From Diaporthe sp. PMI_573 (Eukaryota; Ascomycota; Sordariomycetes; Diaporthales; Diaporthaceae): a stretch of DNA of 64,000 bases. The DNA is taken from NCBI GenBank assembly GCA_021399435.1, contig JAJTUP010000025.1, positions 62,001-126,000 of the forward strand, read 5' to 3'. The position numbers and the translations under genes are program-made. Of this stretch, positions 20,734 to 31,376 are shown piece after piece. Under the pieces are notes generated by a model, which did not search any database, was not told the DNA's origin, and saw only the letters and a program-made list of their open reading frames with translations. Within the stretch, counting starts at the first letter, position 1, and each line of letters opens with the position of its first letter.

Positions 20734-22067
20734 TTATTCCTCACACTTGACCGATGAAATCCATCTCCGCATCATAGCATTCGCTGGAGTCCATCTCCGC
20801 AGGACCTTCTTGTTCTGATGTCCACAATCCTTGAAGTCGTCCTCCTCCTCAGATCTAGCCCTCTTCTTGATCACAACACCGCCATCTTGGGGCGCGGGGT
20901 TGGAGGGTGTGCTCGCGGGTTTGGTGTTGTGATTGGGCTGGGGGGTGTGTCCTTGCGCACGAGACTGGTGCTGCGAGTATGTCACTCGCCGCTGCACGTG
21001 GTACGGGACAGGCGGCGCGTAGCTCACGCACCGATCTCGTGCCGTTCGGAAGTTCTGCAGAAAGCATCTCAGAATGGGATCTTTCTTAGCTTCCCTGACT
21101 GGAATAGTCTTGTCCTCGAGAGGATTTAATGTGTAGGCCATAAACGCCCCGAAATTGGTCCATGGCAACCCAACTGTGTCTCTGCCCTCCCGGCAGGCAT
21201 CAATTAGGTCGACAATATTGACGATCGTCTGCTTCAGGATGATCTCGCAATCTGCCACGGTATCGCCCGGACGTTTGCCGACTGCCTGACACATGGACTG
21301 AAAGCCGTGGAGCTTTACCGCTGCCTCGTGGCGTTGATGATCGGATTCAGCGAGGGAACACAAGTCCACCCCCACCTGCTCCTCCTCCTTGATCACGGGA
21401 GCTCCCTGCTGCTCCCCCTTCTTGACCACCGAGTCCCCCTCCCGGTCCTCCTCCTTGATCACGGGCAGCCCCTCACAAAAAGAAGCGAAGAAATGTGTCT
21501 GCAACTCATTCCTCAGGGCGGACGCGCGCTGCTCTCGATAGTGCTTGGTTCCAGGTTTCCAGCCCTGTGACTGTGAAAGGCGTGCCCACTCTTTGCTGAA
21601 TGACGCTTTTTTGTCGGGTTCGAAGTCTTTTGACTTGAATAGTGAGAAGTGGCCGCCCCCACCGTAGACGGCACAGAACTCTTTAGCATCGGATAGAGTT
21701 TTGAACTTCTTGTATCTGGCGTCGGAGAAACCTTCAACCTGAGCGTGACACTCGCGCCAGGTGTGGTAGATGCCTGGCTTCCGGCCTCTTGCTACCGCAT
21801 AGAAGGTTCCCACCGCATAGGAGGCAGAGGACGCAACTCGCGCCGGTGCGGTTGCCGCTGGACGCGATGTGTCAGAGAGATCGGACACGCCTGTATCGTC
21901 GATGCTGCGGGTGCCAAGCCATTCGACAGCTTCCTGACGTGAAAAGAATCCGCAGTATTCGGCCCTGAGTATTTGTCGACCTGTGCCTTGCACCTGTCCC
22001 AGCTCATGTACAGGCCAGGTCGCCTACCCCTCTGGACTGCGTAATAGGACTTTTTTGCTTTCGCCAT
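20734..22067 (-). pseudogene. Double viroplasmin (RNase H1 N-terminal-like) protein with a frameshift
   Basis: An ATG at 22067 starts a viroplasmin-type domain (YYAVQRGRRPGLYMSWDRCK). At the GGGCC at 21961-21965 the frame changes by one base: codons up to YSG read in one frame, and the domain continues AEYCGFFSRQEAVEWLG in the next. The second frame then carries another complete copy (YAVARGRKPGIYHTW to FKTLSDAKEF), acidic KEE-rich linkers and a conserved C-terminal region, ending at 20734. The second frame has no ATG before domain two, so both frames belong to one gene of about 445 codons. In cellular proteins this fold binds RNA-DNA hybrids or dsRNA. A one-base loss in a G run, or a sequencing error, is the simplest explanation; a short intron is not evident. 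Confidence 0.75.
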
Positions 22068-22280
22068 ATTCCTCGACTCGCATGGGCAAAAAATTGAATC
22101 AGGGCAATGAGGAATTTGGAGTAACAAGCATGAAACAGCTGAAGTTACGGTAATGAAGAGATGGACGCGTCGGCGCGTCAAAGGTGGTTTAAGTTATGTG
22201 GACCGTGTGGCCCCTGGAGACCTGTAGGTGCCCCCTTTCACTTCAGGTAGCATTCCGAGGTTTCGTTCGCTTCCCGAGCT

Positions 22281-22988
22281 TTATTTCCCAACCCTCATGC
22301 AAAGGACAATATTTTCTGTCGGCAAATACCACTCTCTCCAGTCTTCACAACCATCGTCTCCTAGACGCATTTGGGTCCCTTCTGCATCTACTTGCTTACT
22401 TACCACGTACGCAGCTCCAACGACTTGGTAACAATTGTCCTTGCCCTTGACGCGCACACTTCGAATCATGAATGGCGTTCGTGTCCCGTGAATTATAGCG
22501 CAAGCGTCGCCATCCAGAGTCGCATCTGGTGCATTTCCGCAATATACGCGGGCGAGGATGTTGGAATGTGACACGGGAATTGTGGCATGCGTCCGCATTC
22601 CTTAGCAAAACGCTAAGAAAGGCGGACACGGCTGTAAAGAGAGGGTCACCCGCCCACTTCGAATAGGTCTGATAGAAAGAATACATCACCTTTACTATTC
22701 GAATTCAACAGAGGAGGGCTTTTGAGTAGCCTTACTGAGATACTGAATAGAGTTGATGATGATACCCCTGACTTGGAGAACAGAGCCACCCTCTATGATC
22801 GCAAACGACTGTTGATTCAATCCGGCGGAGGTGCTAGTGTCCTTTCCTAGGATTGTTTTCTGCCACTCACGAAAGGAATTTCTCTCGCCGTAAACTCGTG
22901 TTCCTTGGACCCGCTGCGGAATCCACGAACCTAGTCGCCCGCCACGAAAGGTAGGGATCATCATCGTACTGCACAAACTCCAACACAT
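22281..22988 (-). pseudogene. Relic of a HET-family gene (C-terminal half)
   Basis: Pieces in different frames resemble the C-terminal half of heterokaryon-incompatibility proteins. Near 22700-22860 there is SFAIIEGGSVLQVRGIIINS. Further along, 22400-22520 carries DGDACAIIHGTRTPFMIRSV followed by CYQVVGAAYVV, the family's 'G-D-x-x-x-x-x-G-x-x-P-F-x-x-R ... Y-x-x-V-G-x-x-Y-V' ending. Stops and frame changes separate the pieces, and no HET N-terminal domain is visible upstream. I infer a decayed copy. The intact HET gene at 60515 is a different locus. Confidence 0.6.
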
Positions 22989-23947
22989 TCAAATCCGAGT
23001 CCAAATGCAGATATGATACGGCGTAGGCATGCTAAACATCCAAGTGAGATTTCACGTGGCTATAATCTGGTTACGATGGAGGCATCTTTCCTCTCGTATT
23101 CATTGCCACAAAAGCTTAGATTTGGTCTGCAGTATCCGCCAGCTGCAGCCGACAGGCGGATGCCCATGGCCCCAAACACTGCTTCTTGTACAACCAAGCC
23201 ACACTAAAACCAAGCATGAGTCACTCATGTGTGCCAGGACGTCAGAAACATGTCATGAAGGAGAGGCTGATCTGCTCCTGGCCATGGGAATGGTTCACAG
23301 GCCCAGGAATAGTATGATTCTGTCTCAAGGGGTTGACGAAGAGGGCGAATCGAGGTTCATGGGCTGCAAGGTGCCATTCAGTCGACTCCTGCCAGGTCAG
23401 GCTTGGCAAAAGCCGCCTTGTGTGCTTGTTGCTTAAAAGAATTCGATGTTCGCACGCTAGAAGCTCGTGAATCTCCTCCAGGGTATCTTTCCCGGCACTT
23501 TGATCAACATATCCTCAGAATAGCATGCCCCCTACCACAGACACCATCACACAAGCCGCTTTCTTGGTAATTCTTTTGCACTCTGGCTGTTGTATTGCCT
23601 CTGTGATTCTCAAGTCGCCCAAGTTGATCGACATCAAGGCCGAAGGCAATAGTCCTGCTCGTAAGTAGCGGGATTACATAAACTAACAAGCAAGGCAGGG
23701 TTTGCCAGCACGAAGAGGCAAACCAGGCTGTGTCACTCCGGCACCAGAGGACAGGGCAGAGCATACACTACCTCCCACCATCTGAAAATCTCAGATCTCG
23801 CACCTCCTTAGGTAATTTCAAGAAGATGAGACTGCTGGGCTTGCCAGGCAGCACACCCATCTATCCTCTCCGTCCATCCAGATTCCCCCACTGCCAAACC
23901 GTTTGGCAACCTTTTATCCATCAACTCCATGCATCAACTCTTTCATC
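22989..23947. other. Region without a supported gene
   Basis: About 960 bp between the HET relic and the TAG-interrupted pseudogene. A minus-strand frame at 23504-23764 contains LDVDQLGRLENHRGNTTARV, which looks protein-like, but I cannot assign it or connect it to the HET relic by splicing. Confidence 0.4.
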
Positions 23948-24633
23948 ATGCCTAAGAACTACAACCCCGACGACATTTTCGCAGACGAGGCGTACTAGCC
24001 GACTGTCCTAAAGGGAAAATACAAGGCCCAGTTTAGGATCGACAAACCTCTGATAAGGACGGAGCCGCACTAGAAGAGTCTGCGCATTGTACACTGGATC
24101 CCCTGCAAAGAGACGTTAGAAATCATAGGCTACGCACTCTACCAGATGGGAGTCTGCAGCAAGAAAGACAAGTTATATAAGATGCTTTTGGAGGATCAAA
24201 AGTACCGGTTCCCAACATATTATCACTCAACCAAAGCCGACGCCTTTTACTGGTGCAACATTGGGTCAACATTCATAATAACAGCCAGATCGCAGAGCTA
24301 ATAGTCATACGCGCAGCAACAGAGAGCCGGCATTGCCTCTACAAGATCATCAGCAATGCGATCAAGGAAGGCAGGAGCCTCGGCCCTGAGGACCTGCAGA
24401 TTGCGCTAAACGCTGTGAGCCTTGACCACATGCCGAAGGGCTGGGAGCAGCTTGGGGCCGGCAGCGGCGGTACCGACCAGGCTGAAAAGGGGATGGGCGC
24501 GCGTCACGATGCCGGCGAGATGCAGGGCGGTCCCAGCACGGCGAGCAGTGGCGGGGCTGGAGGAGGCGCTGCTAGGAAGCGGCGCTGTGGTGAGATGCTC
24601 CTCGATGATCATGAGGGAGACGAGACGGACTGA
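23948..24633 (+). pseudogene. Unknown protein gene with two TAG stops and a frameshift
   Basis: From an ATG at 23948 the frame reads as a normal protein but is broken by TAG at 23996-23998 and again at 24071-24073. It then continues (WIPCKETLEIIGYALYQMGV, KMLLEDQKYRFPTYYHSTKA) to about 24250, where the good reading moves to another frame (HWVNIHNNSQIAELIVIRAA) that ends at 24633 after a Gly-rich stretch and a KRR motif. Both stops would arise from CAG by C-to-T, the change made by repeat-induced point mutation. I do not recognise the family. It is unlikely that introns explain both stops. Confidence 0.65.
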
Positions 24634-25515
24634 GAGGCTGGGAACAAGTAGGCGCGCAAGTTGTCGAGAAGAAGGTGCAGAGATGAGCTTGCCTCTGGAG
24701 CAAGGCTAGAGCACCATGTGACTATCAATACGAGTACATATGCTACACAAAAAGTCCTCGCTTCCACAGTCCAAGACGTTCTTTTCATATTGTTGTGAGC
24801 CAATCTTGATGTAAACGCACAGAACGCCTAGTGAGTCTGCTCCTCCCTCCGTAATGTGCTTGCCCCATCCACAACGATACCCTTTGTGAGAATGTGTGCT
24901 TCGTCGAATGAGCAAACTGGCAGCTCCCTTGTTAAATAATCCCTCCTACTGAATCTCCGCCTACACATGCGCACACATATACGCACCCATTCCACCTCTG
25001 GACTTGTCCTTTCCTCCTTCCCTACTTTCAAGCTGGCGCAAGAAATACAGTCGTTACGGAGAGTTGAATCCTCTATCTGGAATAGGAACAGGGGTTACTA
25101 GGACTTAAGATTTGTAGTAAACCTTTAGTCCTAAGACGAATCTATTAAAGCTAGACACCCGAGCAAAAAGACCAGATAACAGCCAAAGTTTTATCATAGC
25201 TATATAAGCTACCATCACAACCCCCCCAACGCCTTCTAGAGTTCTAGACACTTAGGATTTAAGGAAGTTTTCTAGACAACAATATTTTAAGGTAGCTTAT
25301 AGTACCACTCATTGTTAAATCAGTTCACAATTATAGGAGGCTCAAAATTCAAACAGGACAGAGTTACCAACATCTTATAAAGATATTTTGTTCAACAAAT
25401 AGTTCTTCTTAGTTACTATGATTCAGCATTTGATTTGTAGTTCCAATTTACTTATCGAATTGTGACTAGCATAAACATCTGGTGAACAGAAGCTGCCTCT
25501 TTATTGACGGTAGGT
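24634..25515. other. Partly AT-rich spacer
   Basis: No gene supported. From about 25080 to 25500 the sequence becomes AT-rich, with many TA steps and repeated CTTAGGATTT/CCTAAGAC-like words. This could be the remains of a mutated mobile element, but no terminal repeats or coding traces are visible. Confidence 0.4.
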
Positions 25516-26619
25516 CTAAAGACGTGTAAACTCAATGTCCCGTGCTCTACAAGCCCTTGCGCCTGGTGTAGCAGGCGCAACCTCCGCCCAGACATATCCT
25601 GCCGCACGACCCCAGGTAACCATGAACGCCTGTAATTCCTCGTCTAGGCTTTCCCCGAAGTCTTGCACAAGAGAAAGAACTTGTTGAACGGCATCCTGGA
25701 GCTTGGTAGGGCTCGTGTCCCGCATATAAATATGCATTCGAGAGTCAATGGCGTCCCACCGATTCCTCATCTGGGTGTCGAGGGCCTTCCATGCCTCCAG
25801 GCTAGACAGGAATTCCTGAAATACCCTCTGTGCAACACGTGAATGTGCTATGGCAGCATGGTTCTGCATCTGGGACTCGAGGTCCCACTGTCTGTAAGCG
25901 GAGTCCCCAGATGGGCCAAACCTTTTGATCCAGTCGTTTACGTCCGCTAGCCACCAGCTCAGGGGCCACCGGATGTAGGTAATCTGAGTCCATCGTCTCA
26001 AGAGTATTTGAGTGGGACTGATGCCATAGTCCTTTCTGTCCCATGTGAAGGTGGAGACAAAATCATGCAGAGAATCAAGGGCGGCGGAGACTTGAACCTC
26101 CACCTTGGTGATAGCTTCGCGTTCTCGCTCCTGTTTCGCGTCTCTGTAGGAAGACAGGATCGAACCTATCTCGTACTCCGCTTTGGAGAGTTGCAAATCG
26201 ATAGTAGCGCTCCTTGCCTCTGCGTCCGTCCGCACAAAAGCGTACGACATCGGTGACGGCCCGTCGGGGGTGACTTCCAAGTCCTGCTTGGCCCGCTCCA
26301 AAAGACGTTGGATTTCATCCAGGTGGCCCATAAGGTCTCGCCTGATGCTAACGTGGGCCTCAGCTGTAAGGGAAATACTGTGAGCCGCGTTGGTAACGGC
26401 ATCTGTGGTGCGTCGGTAGGCTTCCAGGTTGTCGTACAGCGCAGCACGGGCCAGATTCTGGGCGCAGAGAGCCAGGTTGCTGGACTGAGGGCTTAGGACG
26501 GGGATTTCAAAACAGGGGATCTCCGTCGAGTTCTGGCCGCCAGCGAGGTCAACAACCCAGCTGCCAAAGAAATACATGCCGGCTGCTGCCCCAGCGACGA
26601 TATTTCCTAAAGGAAACAT
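25516..26619 (-). CDS. Membrane-anchored helical protein, unknown (island gene 1)
   Basis: One open frame. The first ATG is at 26619 and gives 367 residues. The frame is open back to 26700, just after an in-frame TAG, so a short 5' exon is possible. The N-terminus is hydrophobic (FPLGNIVAGAAAGMYFFGSW), followed by a short extracytosolic-type segment with two cysteines. The rest is helical and charged, with heptad-like stretches (LDEIQRLLERAKQDLEV; SILSSYRDAKQEREREAITK), a Trp-rich hydrophobic patch (ITYIRWPLSWWLADVNDW) and a C-terminal helical bundle. No known domain is visible. It is the first of seven unrecognised genes extending to 37.2 kb, several with the same layout of membrane helix plus long helices. 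Confidence 0.7.
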   Translation of the reverse strand: MFPLGNIVAGAAAGMYFFGSWVVDLAGGQNSTEIPCFEIPVLSPQSSNLALCAQNLARAALYDNLEAYRRTTDAVTNAAHSISLTAEAHVSIRRDLMGHLDEIQRLLERAKQDLEVTPDGPSPMSYAFVRTDAEARSATIDLQLSKAEYEIGSILSSYRDAKQEREREAITKVEVQVSAALDSLHDFVSTFTWDRKDYGISPTQILLRRWTQITYIRWPLSWWLADVNDWIKRFGPSGDSAYRQWDLESQMQNHAAIAHSRVAQRVFQEFLSSLEAWKALDTQMRNRWDAIDSRMHIYMRDTSPTKLQDAVQQVLSLVQDFGESLDEELQAFMVTWGRAAGYVWAEVAPATPGARACRARDIEFTRL

Positions 26620-27836
26620 TCCCGTAAGGAATTGGATGAACGGCCGGCTTGGCAGGGCTGAGGCCTTGTCTGACCTGCTGGTGAGATGTTGGTCGGGCAA
26701 CTATGGTACTGTTGTCGAGAAAGCAGGCAGTAGAGCTTAAGAATAAGGATGCAAAACTCTGTTTTGCCTGTGTGGTTTGGTGTCTGAAGTTCAATAAACG
26801 GTGAATACGAGGTGATTATCAGGCTGATCAGGGACTACACTATAGGACTAGTACCCCTTATACTTGAAATTATCGCGACCCTTGTGTTAGTCTTGTATGT
26901 TTGGAAATATATCTTCTCCCAACAGTACATGTGACCTCAGTAAATTAATGTCCTCACACAGCCAGGAACACATGTCCTAAACTGTGCCCAGCTCAGTGGC
27001 AAAGGCGACAGGTTCAGCTGGAGGTATGCCCGAGCCACAGACCAGGATTGCCTTGAGAAGGACACGTACAGCGGTGATCGGTAAATGATTCATCTTCTGC
27101 CACGCATCTTTTCAGCTCTCGGCCCCTCGGAGCCTTGGTTACCTCACAAACCTCTTTCAGATCAGTAACACAGACAACAACTTCAGCTACCACCATACCC
27201 AAGCCACAGACCAGACTTACCAACACATGTCCGGCAGTGCCCAGAAAAGGATCTATCATATCTTACACATCCGCTCAGCTCTTTCCACTTGGAAAGTCTC
27301 AAGCTCTGCAGAATTTCCGAAACGTTCAGCCAATGCATGTTGAATGATAACTAACAGCTGGAAGTTCCCCTCTATGCTAGAGGGCTTTGACACAAAACCT
27401 TTTCTCGATGCTGCCCTATCTTAAAGTCTCATGTAGATACTGTAATTTCCTGTGGGAACGGTAAGGCAAGATGTCACATACTGGGAAACACTGATATGAG
27501 AAGACGGTCCAAGGGCTATGGCCTGCTTGTGGAAGTTACGGTGAAGGATACATTTTGCAGTGCTGGAATTCCCATGTGATGTTAACCAGACACGTCCCTC
27601 CGTTCAAGTGATGTAGATTGGGTATCTCCTTTGCTGCCATATCAAACTGCCTCTTGCCATTAACTACCTCATGTCAAGACCTGGATACGTCCTCTGCCAC
27701 ACCACCAAGGTCCCCCCCCATCTCCTCCATGCTATCATCTCAACACCCCAGTTCCCACATCACACAGGAAGACGCCCGCAGAGTCTCTAGCTAGCGAGGC
27801 GCCATGGGCTCCAACCTCCCGTGGCCAGAAGTTATA
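26620..27836. other. Spacer
   Basis: No gene supported. It includes the upstream region of island gene 1. A minus-strand frame at 26549-26794 overlaps the gene start and lacks an ATG. Confidence 0.4.
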
Positions 27837-27974
27837 TCACATGCCATTAGTGGCAGCGTAAATGGCGGCACCCACACCCAAGATGTTGATACCAATGACG
27901 CCCCAGAACTCGAGAGTACATACGCGGACGGCATTATCGCCCGTGGTTTCAGGGGTGGGCACTTCATTGTCTTG
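27837..27974 (-). other. Candidate terminal exon with a membrane helix
   Basis: The minus strand between an AG-type acceptor (ATCAAGTAG, ending at 27975) and a TGA at 27837-27839 reads QDNEVPTPETTGDNAVRVC and then EFWGVIGINILGVGAAIYAA, a convincing acidic stretch plus membrane helix. It lies just downstream of island gene 2 (ends 28048). A donor that would join them in phase is weak (GTTAGA near 28086). A plus-strand frame at 27804-28058 overlaps but looks less protein-like. Confidence 0.4.
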
Positions 27975-28047
27975 CTACTTGATCCTGCTAAGAATTGGGA
28001 CTCAGCTGCTGTTGTTGATGTGCCACAGATCAGGCTGTCAGATACGC

Positions 28048-29292
28048 CTAGGCTGTAGGGCCGGCTGCTGATTTGAGCCCTCTAACTATGCCAAGGAGCT
28101 TTTCCAAGGCATTGGTTCCCAACGCGACGTGCTCTGAGTCCCAAGAGGCGCTGGTATTGATATTTTCGAGATGCTCGCTGGCGTCCATTACTGCTCTCAC
28201 TGCTGTGTTGAACTTCGTGATGACCTTTGACATCTGCTGGTCCCTGAACTCTGTCGCTTTCTGAATCTGTAGTTCCGTCAGGCTGCACATCCCGTATGCT
28301 GCTGATAAGAGGTCACGCAGACCGGGATTGGTGTCTTGGCCCCCGGAGCCAGCCTGCCCCCCGCCCTGGGCGGTGTCATCCCCGGTGTATAATCTCCTGA
28401 AGTCGCAGACGCCATCGCGGGCAGGTATTAGTCGGCTGTCCTCCAAATTGCGGTGTTCAATCTGGAGGTTGTCGTGGGCTTTGACGAGCTCGAATAGCAA
28501 TCTGATTGCTTCCCTTGCCTTACGGCGTGCTATGGTAATTGGGTGATCTGGGCAGGGGAGCGTCCACGGAAGATGGCCGCACGGGGCACAGGCCAGGTGA
28601 AGAGGCCAGTACCACATCGCACCGCTGTAGTATCTGGCCTCGTAAAGTTCACAGCTCAGACTCGCCTCCAAGTACCTGATAGTAGTGGCCTCCTGCAGGT
28701 CTACCGAGTCGAACTTGCCCTCGAGGGCCGCTGCATCTGTCTCGAGTTGGGCCGTCCTTTGTGCTATGCCACTCGCTGCCATGGTAACGCGCGAGTTATG
28801 AGTGTGTGCGCCTCGGTTGCGGCGCCTTTCAAAGAAGCGAAGGTACCCGACGGCGTTCGCGAACATGGTAACCGGACCTTTGTATCGATCTGCCGGCCCG
28901 GCGTGGCTGTGCTGGCCAGCCCGCAAATGGTTTTCGGGGCGAGGACAGACCACGGGGACCGAGAGCAGCCAGAACAGGGCCGTGAGCACGATGATAATCA
29001 TGGCGCAGCCTCTGAGGCGGAGCCGGCCGCGGGCCCAGGTAGCTACGGGCCCCGAGGCCCGCTGCTGCCGTGAATCCACCCCGGGGGGGTTAACAGCCGG
29101 CGGCTGCTGTTCCTCGGGGTATGCATCACCAGCGGCGCCAGATGGGGCGTGTGGTGGGGCATCGATCCCGTGGCCAGGGCCCTCCGCGGGCGGGTGTCGT
29201 GTGAGCTGTGCTTGACCACTCGGGTTGCGGGCCCTTGGGGGCTGGAGGCCGATGTCACCTCTTGCTGCGTTGAGGAGTGCCGACTGCATCAT
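28048..29292 (-). CDS. Membrane-anchored coiled-coil protein, unknown (island gene 2)
   Basis: The frame is open from 29625, but the first good start is one of two adjacent ATGs at 29292 and 29289, giving about 414 residues. A Pro/Gly-rich N-terminal region leads to a membrane helix (AMIIIVLTALFWLLSVPVVC). A helical region follows (QRTAQLETDAAALEGKFDSV), then a second hydrophobic, Cys-rich segment (MWYWPLHLACAPCGHLPW), more helices (REAIRLLFELVKAHDNLQIE) and a Gly/Gln-rich loop. No family is recognised. The layout resembles island genes 1 and 5. The end may be extended by the candidate exon at 27837-27974. Confidence 0.65.
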   Translation of the reverse strand: MMQSALLNAARGDIGLQPPRARNPSGQAQLTRHPPAEGPGHGIDAPPHAPSGAAGDAYPEEQQPPAVNPPGVDSRQQRASGPVATWARGRLRLRGCAMIIIVLTALFWLLSVPVVCPRPENHLRAGQHSHAGPADRYKGPVTMFANAVGYLRFFERRRNRGAHTHNSRVTMAASGIAQRTAQLETDAAALEGKFDSVDLQEATTIRYLEASLSCELYEARYYSGAMWYWPLHLACAPCGHLPWTLPCPDHPITIARRKAREAIRLLFELVKAHDNLQIEHRNLEDSRLIPARDGVCDFRRLYTGDDTAQGGGQAGSGGQDTNPGLRDLLSAAYGMCSLTELQIQKATEFRDQQMSKVITKFNTAVRAVMDASEHLENINTSASWDSEHVALGTNALEKLLGIVRGLKSAAGPTA

Positions 29293-29414
29293 GCTGTGGG
29301 TGCCAGCAAAAAAAAAAAAGGTGGAGCAAACCAGGCCGTTGTGAGTTGAGAGGCAGAGTAGCACGTGATTCTTTTGGTTGAGGGGCGAGAAATATGACCC
29401 TGCACAGGATGCCA

Positions 29415-29446
29415 GGAGGAGGAGGAGGAGGAGGGAGGAGGAGGAG
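29415..29446 (+). repeat. GGA trinucleotide repeat
   Basis: About ten GGA-type triplets with one interruption, upstream of island gene 2. An 11-base A run lies 90 bp away. These are simple low-complexity repeats. Confidence 0.8.
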
Positions 29447-29859
29447 AAGTCGGTCGAGCCACCTCGGAGTGTGTTGGATCCTCCAGCACCTCTGCCCACA
29501 CGGCCACCGCCATGTCTCGCATCCCCCGTGTGAGACAAAGGATGTAATAGGTCGGTTGTTCTTCCAACGTGCGGAAATTGACTGGTTGGAAACGACCCGA
29601 CGGAGCGGCAATCCAGATATGACACCTCACGAGTCCTGTGCGCAAATTCAGAGTCGCAGCCACAACTGGGTCGGAAAAGTCAGAACAAGCTCGCCCCCAG
29701 ATGGGTTGGAACCTCTTGAAGTTCTCTTAGGGGCTTCTGCTCTAAACCGAGCTCTAATAAAAACAACCTGCCGCCTGGGTTGGAACTCTGCTCCGATCAA
29801 CCGCCTCTTGCAAACTTCTTACAATCAATTCCCGTAGGGCAGGAGGAAGTGTCTCCATC

Positions 29860-30450
29860 ATGGTTGTCGCCGCGTACGCATCTGCAGCATTCTTCTTATG
29901 TGCCTTGCTGCCGGCAAAGGTCTTCTACGACTCTGTAAAGTCCTGGATCTCCCCCAGCTCAGGTATGATATTGACTAGCACTGTTTTCGCCATCACACTA
30001 ACGGGATGGGTGGAACCTAGGCCCCAATCCCCTGGTCATCCAGGAGGCTTGCCAGATCCATGCTCGCTGGTCCGACGCCAAAAATGTCGACGTCGCCTGC
30101 TTCAACATGTTCGAGATCCTCGGCTCCAGCCAGGACTCCTTCTTCGGGAACGCAAACGACCTTGCTGCGGTGCTCGAGCCAGTCATCAATGATGAATCCA
30201 GGTATGCCTCACCAGCAGGACGCGTGGACTCTTAATAACGGGCTGTAGGAGCGAGAGCGAGGAAACCAACACGGTGTTGCAATCCTGGGAATACCTCTTT
30301 CAGAAGGACAAGCGCATTGAATATACGGCGGAGTTCATACCTCTTATTCAAAGGCAGAAAGAGGCATCAAAGGTAGACTGCAGCAGGCGTCAGCCCACGC
30401 CGCCGGGCAGGCCGAAGTCCGGACCGATGAAGAAGGTGTGCGGGTGGTGA
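29860..30450 (+). CDS. Small protein with N-terminal signal anchor, unknown (island gene 3)
   Basis: Three exons fit in phase: 29860-29962, 30021-30201 and 30249-30450. The introns are 58 bp (GTATGA to CCTAG) and 47 bp (GTATGC to TGTAG). The product has about 161 residues. It starts MVVAAYASAAFFLCALLPAK, a signal peptide or anchor. The middle (RWSDAKNVDVACFNMFEILG) and the helix ahead of the end (NTVLQSWEYLFQKDKRIEYT) are well-behaved protein sequence. After QRQKEASK the frame becomes basic and Pro-rich, while another frame over the same bases reads a more natural helix (QASAHAAGQAEV), so the 3' end may be frameshifted. Family unknown. Confidence 0.6.
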
Positions 30451-31376
30451 GGAGTCGACGATAGGTGCGAGTGGGTGGGCGTCTGCATTGAGCCTCCATG
30501 GTAGACCTTGGAAAAGCGGCCGTGAGCAGAGCAGCTAGATGAGAGTGTAGTTTGACGTGTGCATATGCAAGCTTGTGGTCCGAATAATGCAGCACGTGTT
30601 GTGCCAGTGCCCCCAAAGCGAAAAGCGACCTCAAAAGCGACCTCAGGCATCACCAGATCTACTGGGCCGACTTAGTCAGCAGCTACTTCCTTAAGTATGA
30701 GACCAACCGCCGGGGACCAGTGTACAGAGGCTACGAATCATCAACCAGTTGGCGCAGCAGTAATAAGGACAGCTGGTTATGAGTAGTAGAGTCAAATTAA
30801 CGTAAGTTACGCGCTAATATTGGTGGTGTGCGTCATTTGTGCACTGGGGCTTCTTGTACCCATCCGGTCTGACCGGTGTGAATGCCCGCTGTCTTTACTT
30901 TTGCCTGTGTTTATTTGCGTTTACCTTCTTTGACAGTAAAAGCAGGTACTTAATGATAAGTTACAAGACAGCGGGTCAGACAGCCTCCATCTGCCTGAAG
31001 GGCCTTTGTGGTTAGGTCTGTGGCTAGCTAGTGTCGCCCCATTTCTTTGTGATCAGGGGTTTTTCTGTCACAGCGAAAGGTCTCCTTTGAGAAAATCCAT
31101 GCAAGCTATGGCCGCCCTGATATCTTGCAACATGATGTGTAAAAGTATTCTTAGTTGGATGAAACTTGAACTAATGCAACTAGAGGAATATCTATTGAAG
31201 TAGTTGTGATGGCTGGTGTGTACAGGCCGGTAGGCATCATTCAAATATCTTCCTCCTGAGTATTTACAGGAGAAATCCTTCCCTCCTAGACATTACAGAT
31301 GTAAACGATTATTTCATCACTCTCCACTGTTTATTTGCAATTTCACACAGGTCGACGTATTACCAGTTCTCCCATC
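30451..31376. other. Spacer
   Basis: No gene supported between island genes 3 and 4. Minus-strand frames at 30344-30653 are antisense to island gene 3 and look like chance. Confidence 0.45.

Noticed and set aside
27804..28058. Plus-strand 84-codon frame with an ATG
   Set aside because: The opposite strand reads a more convincing acidic plus membrane-helix tail.
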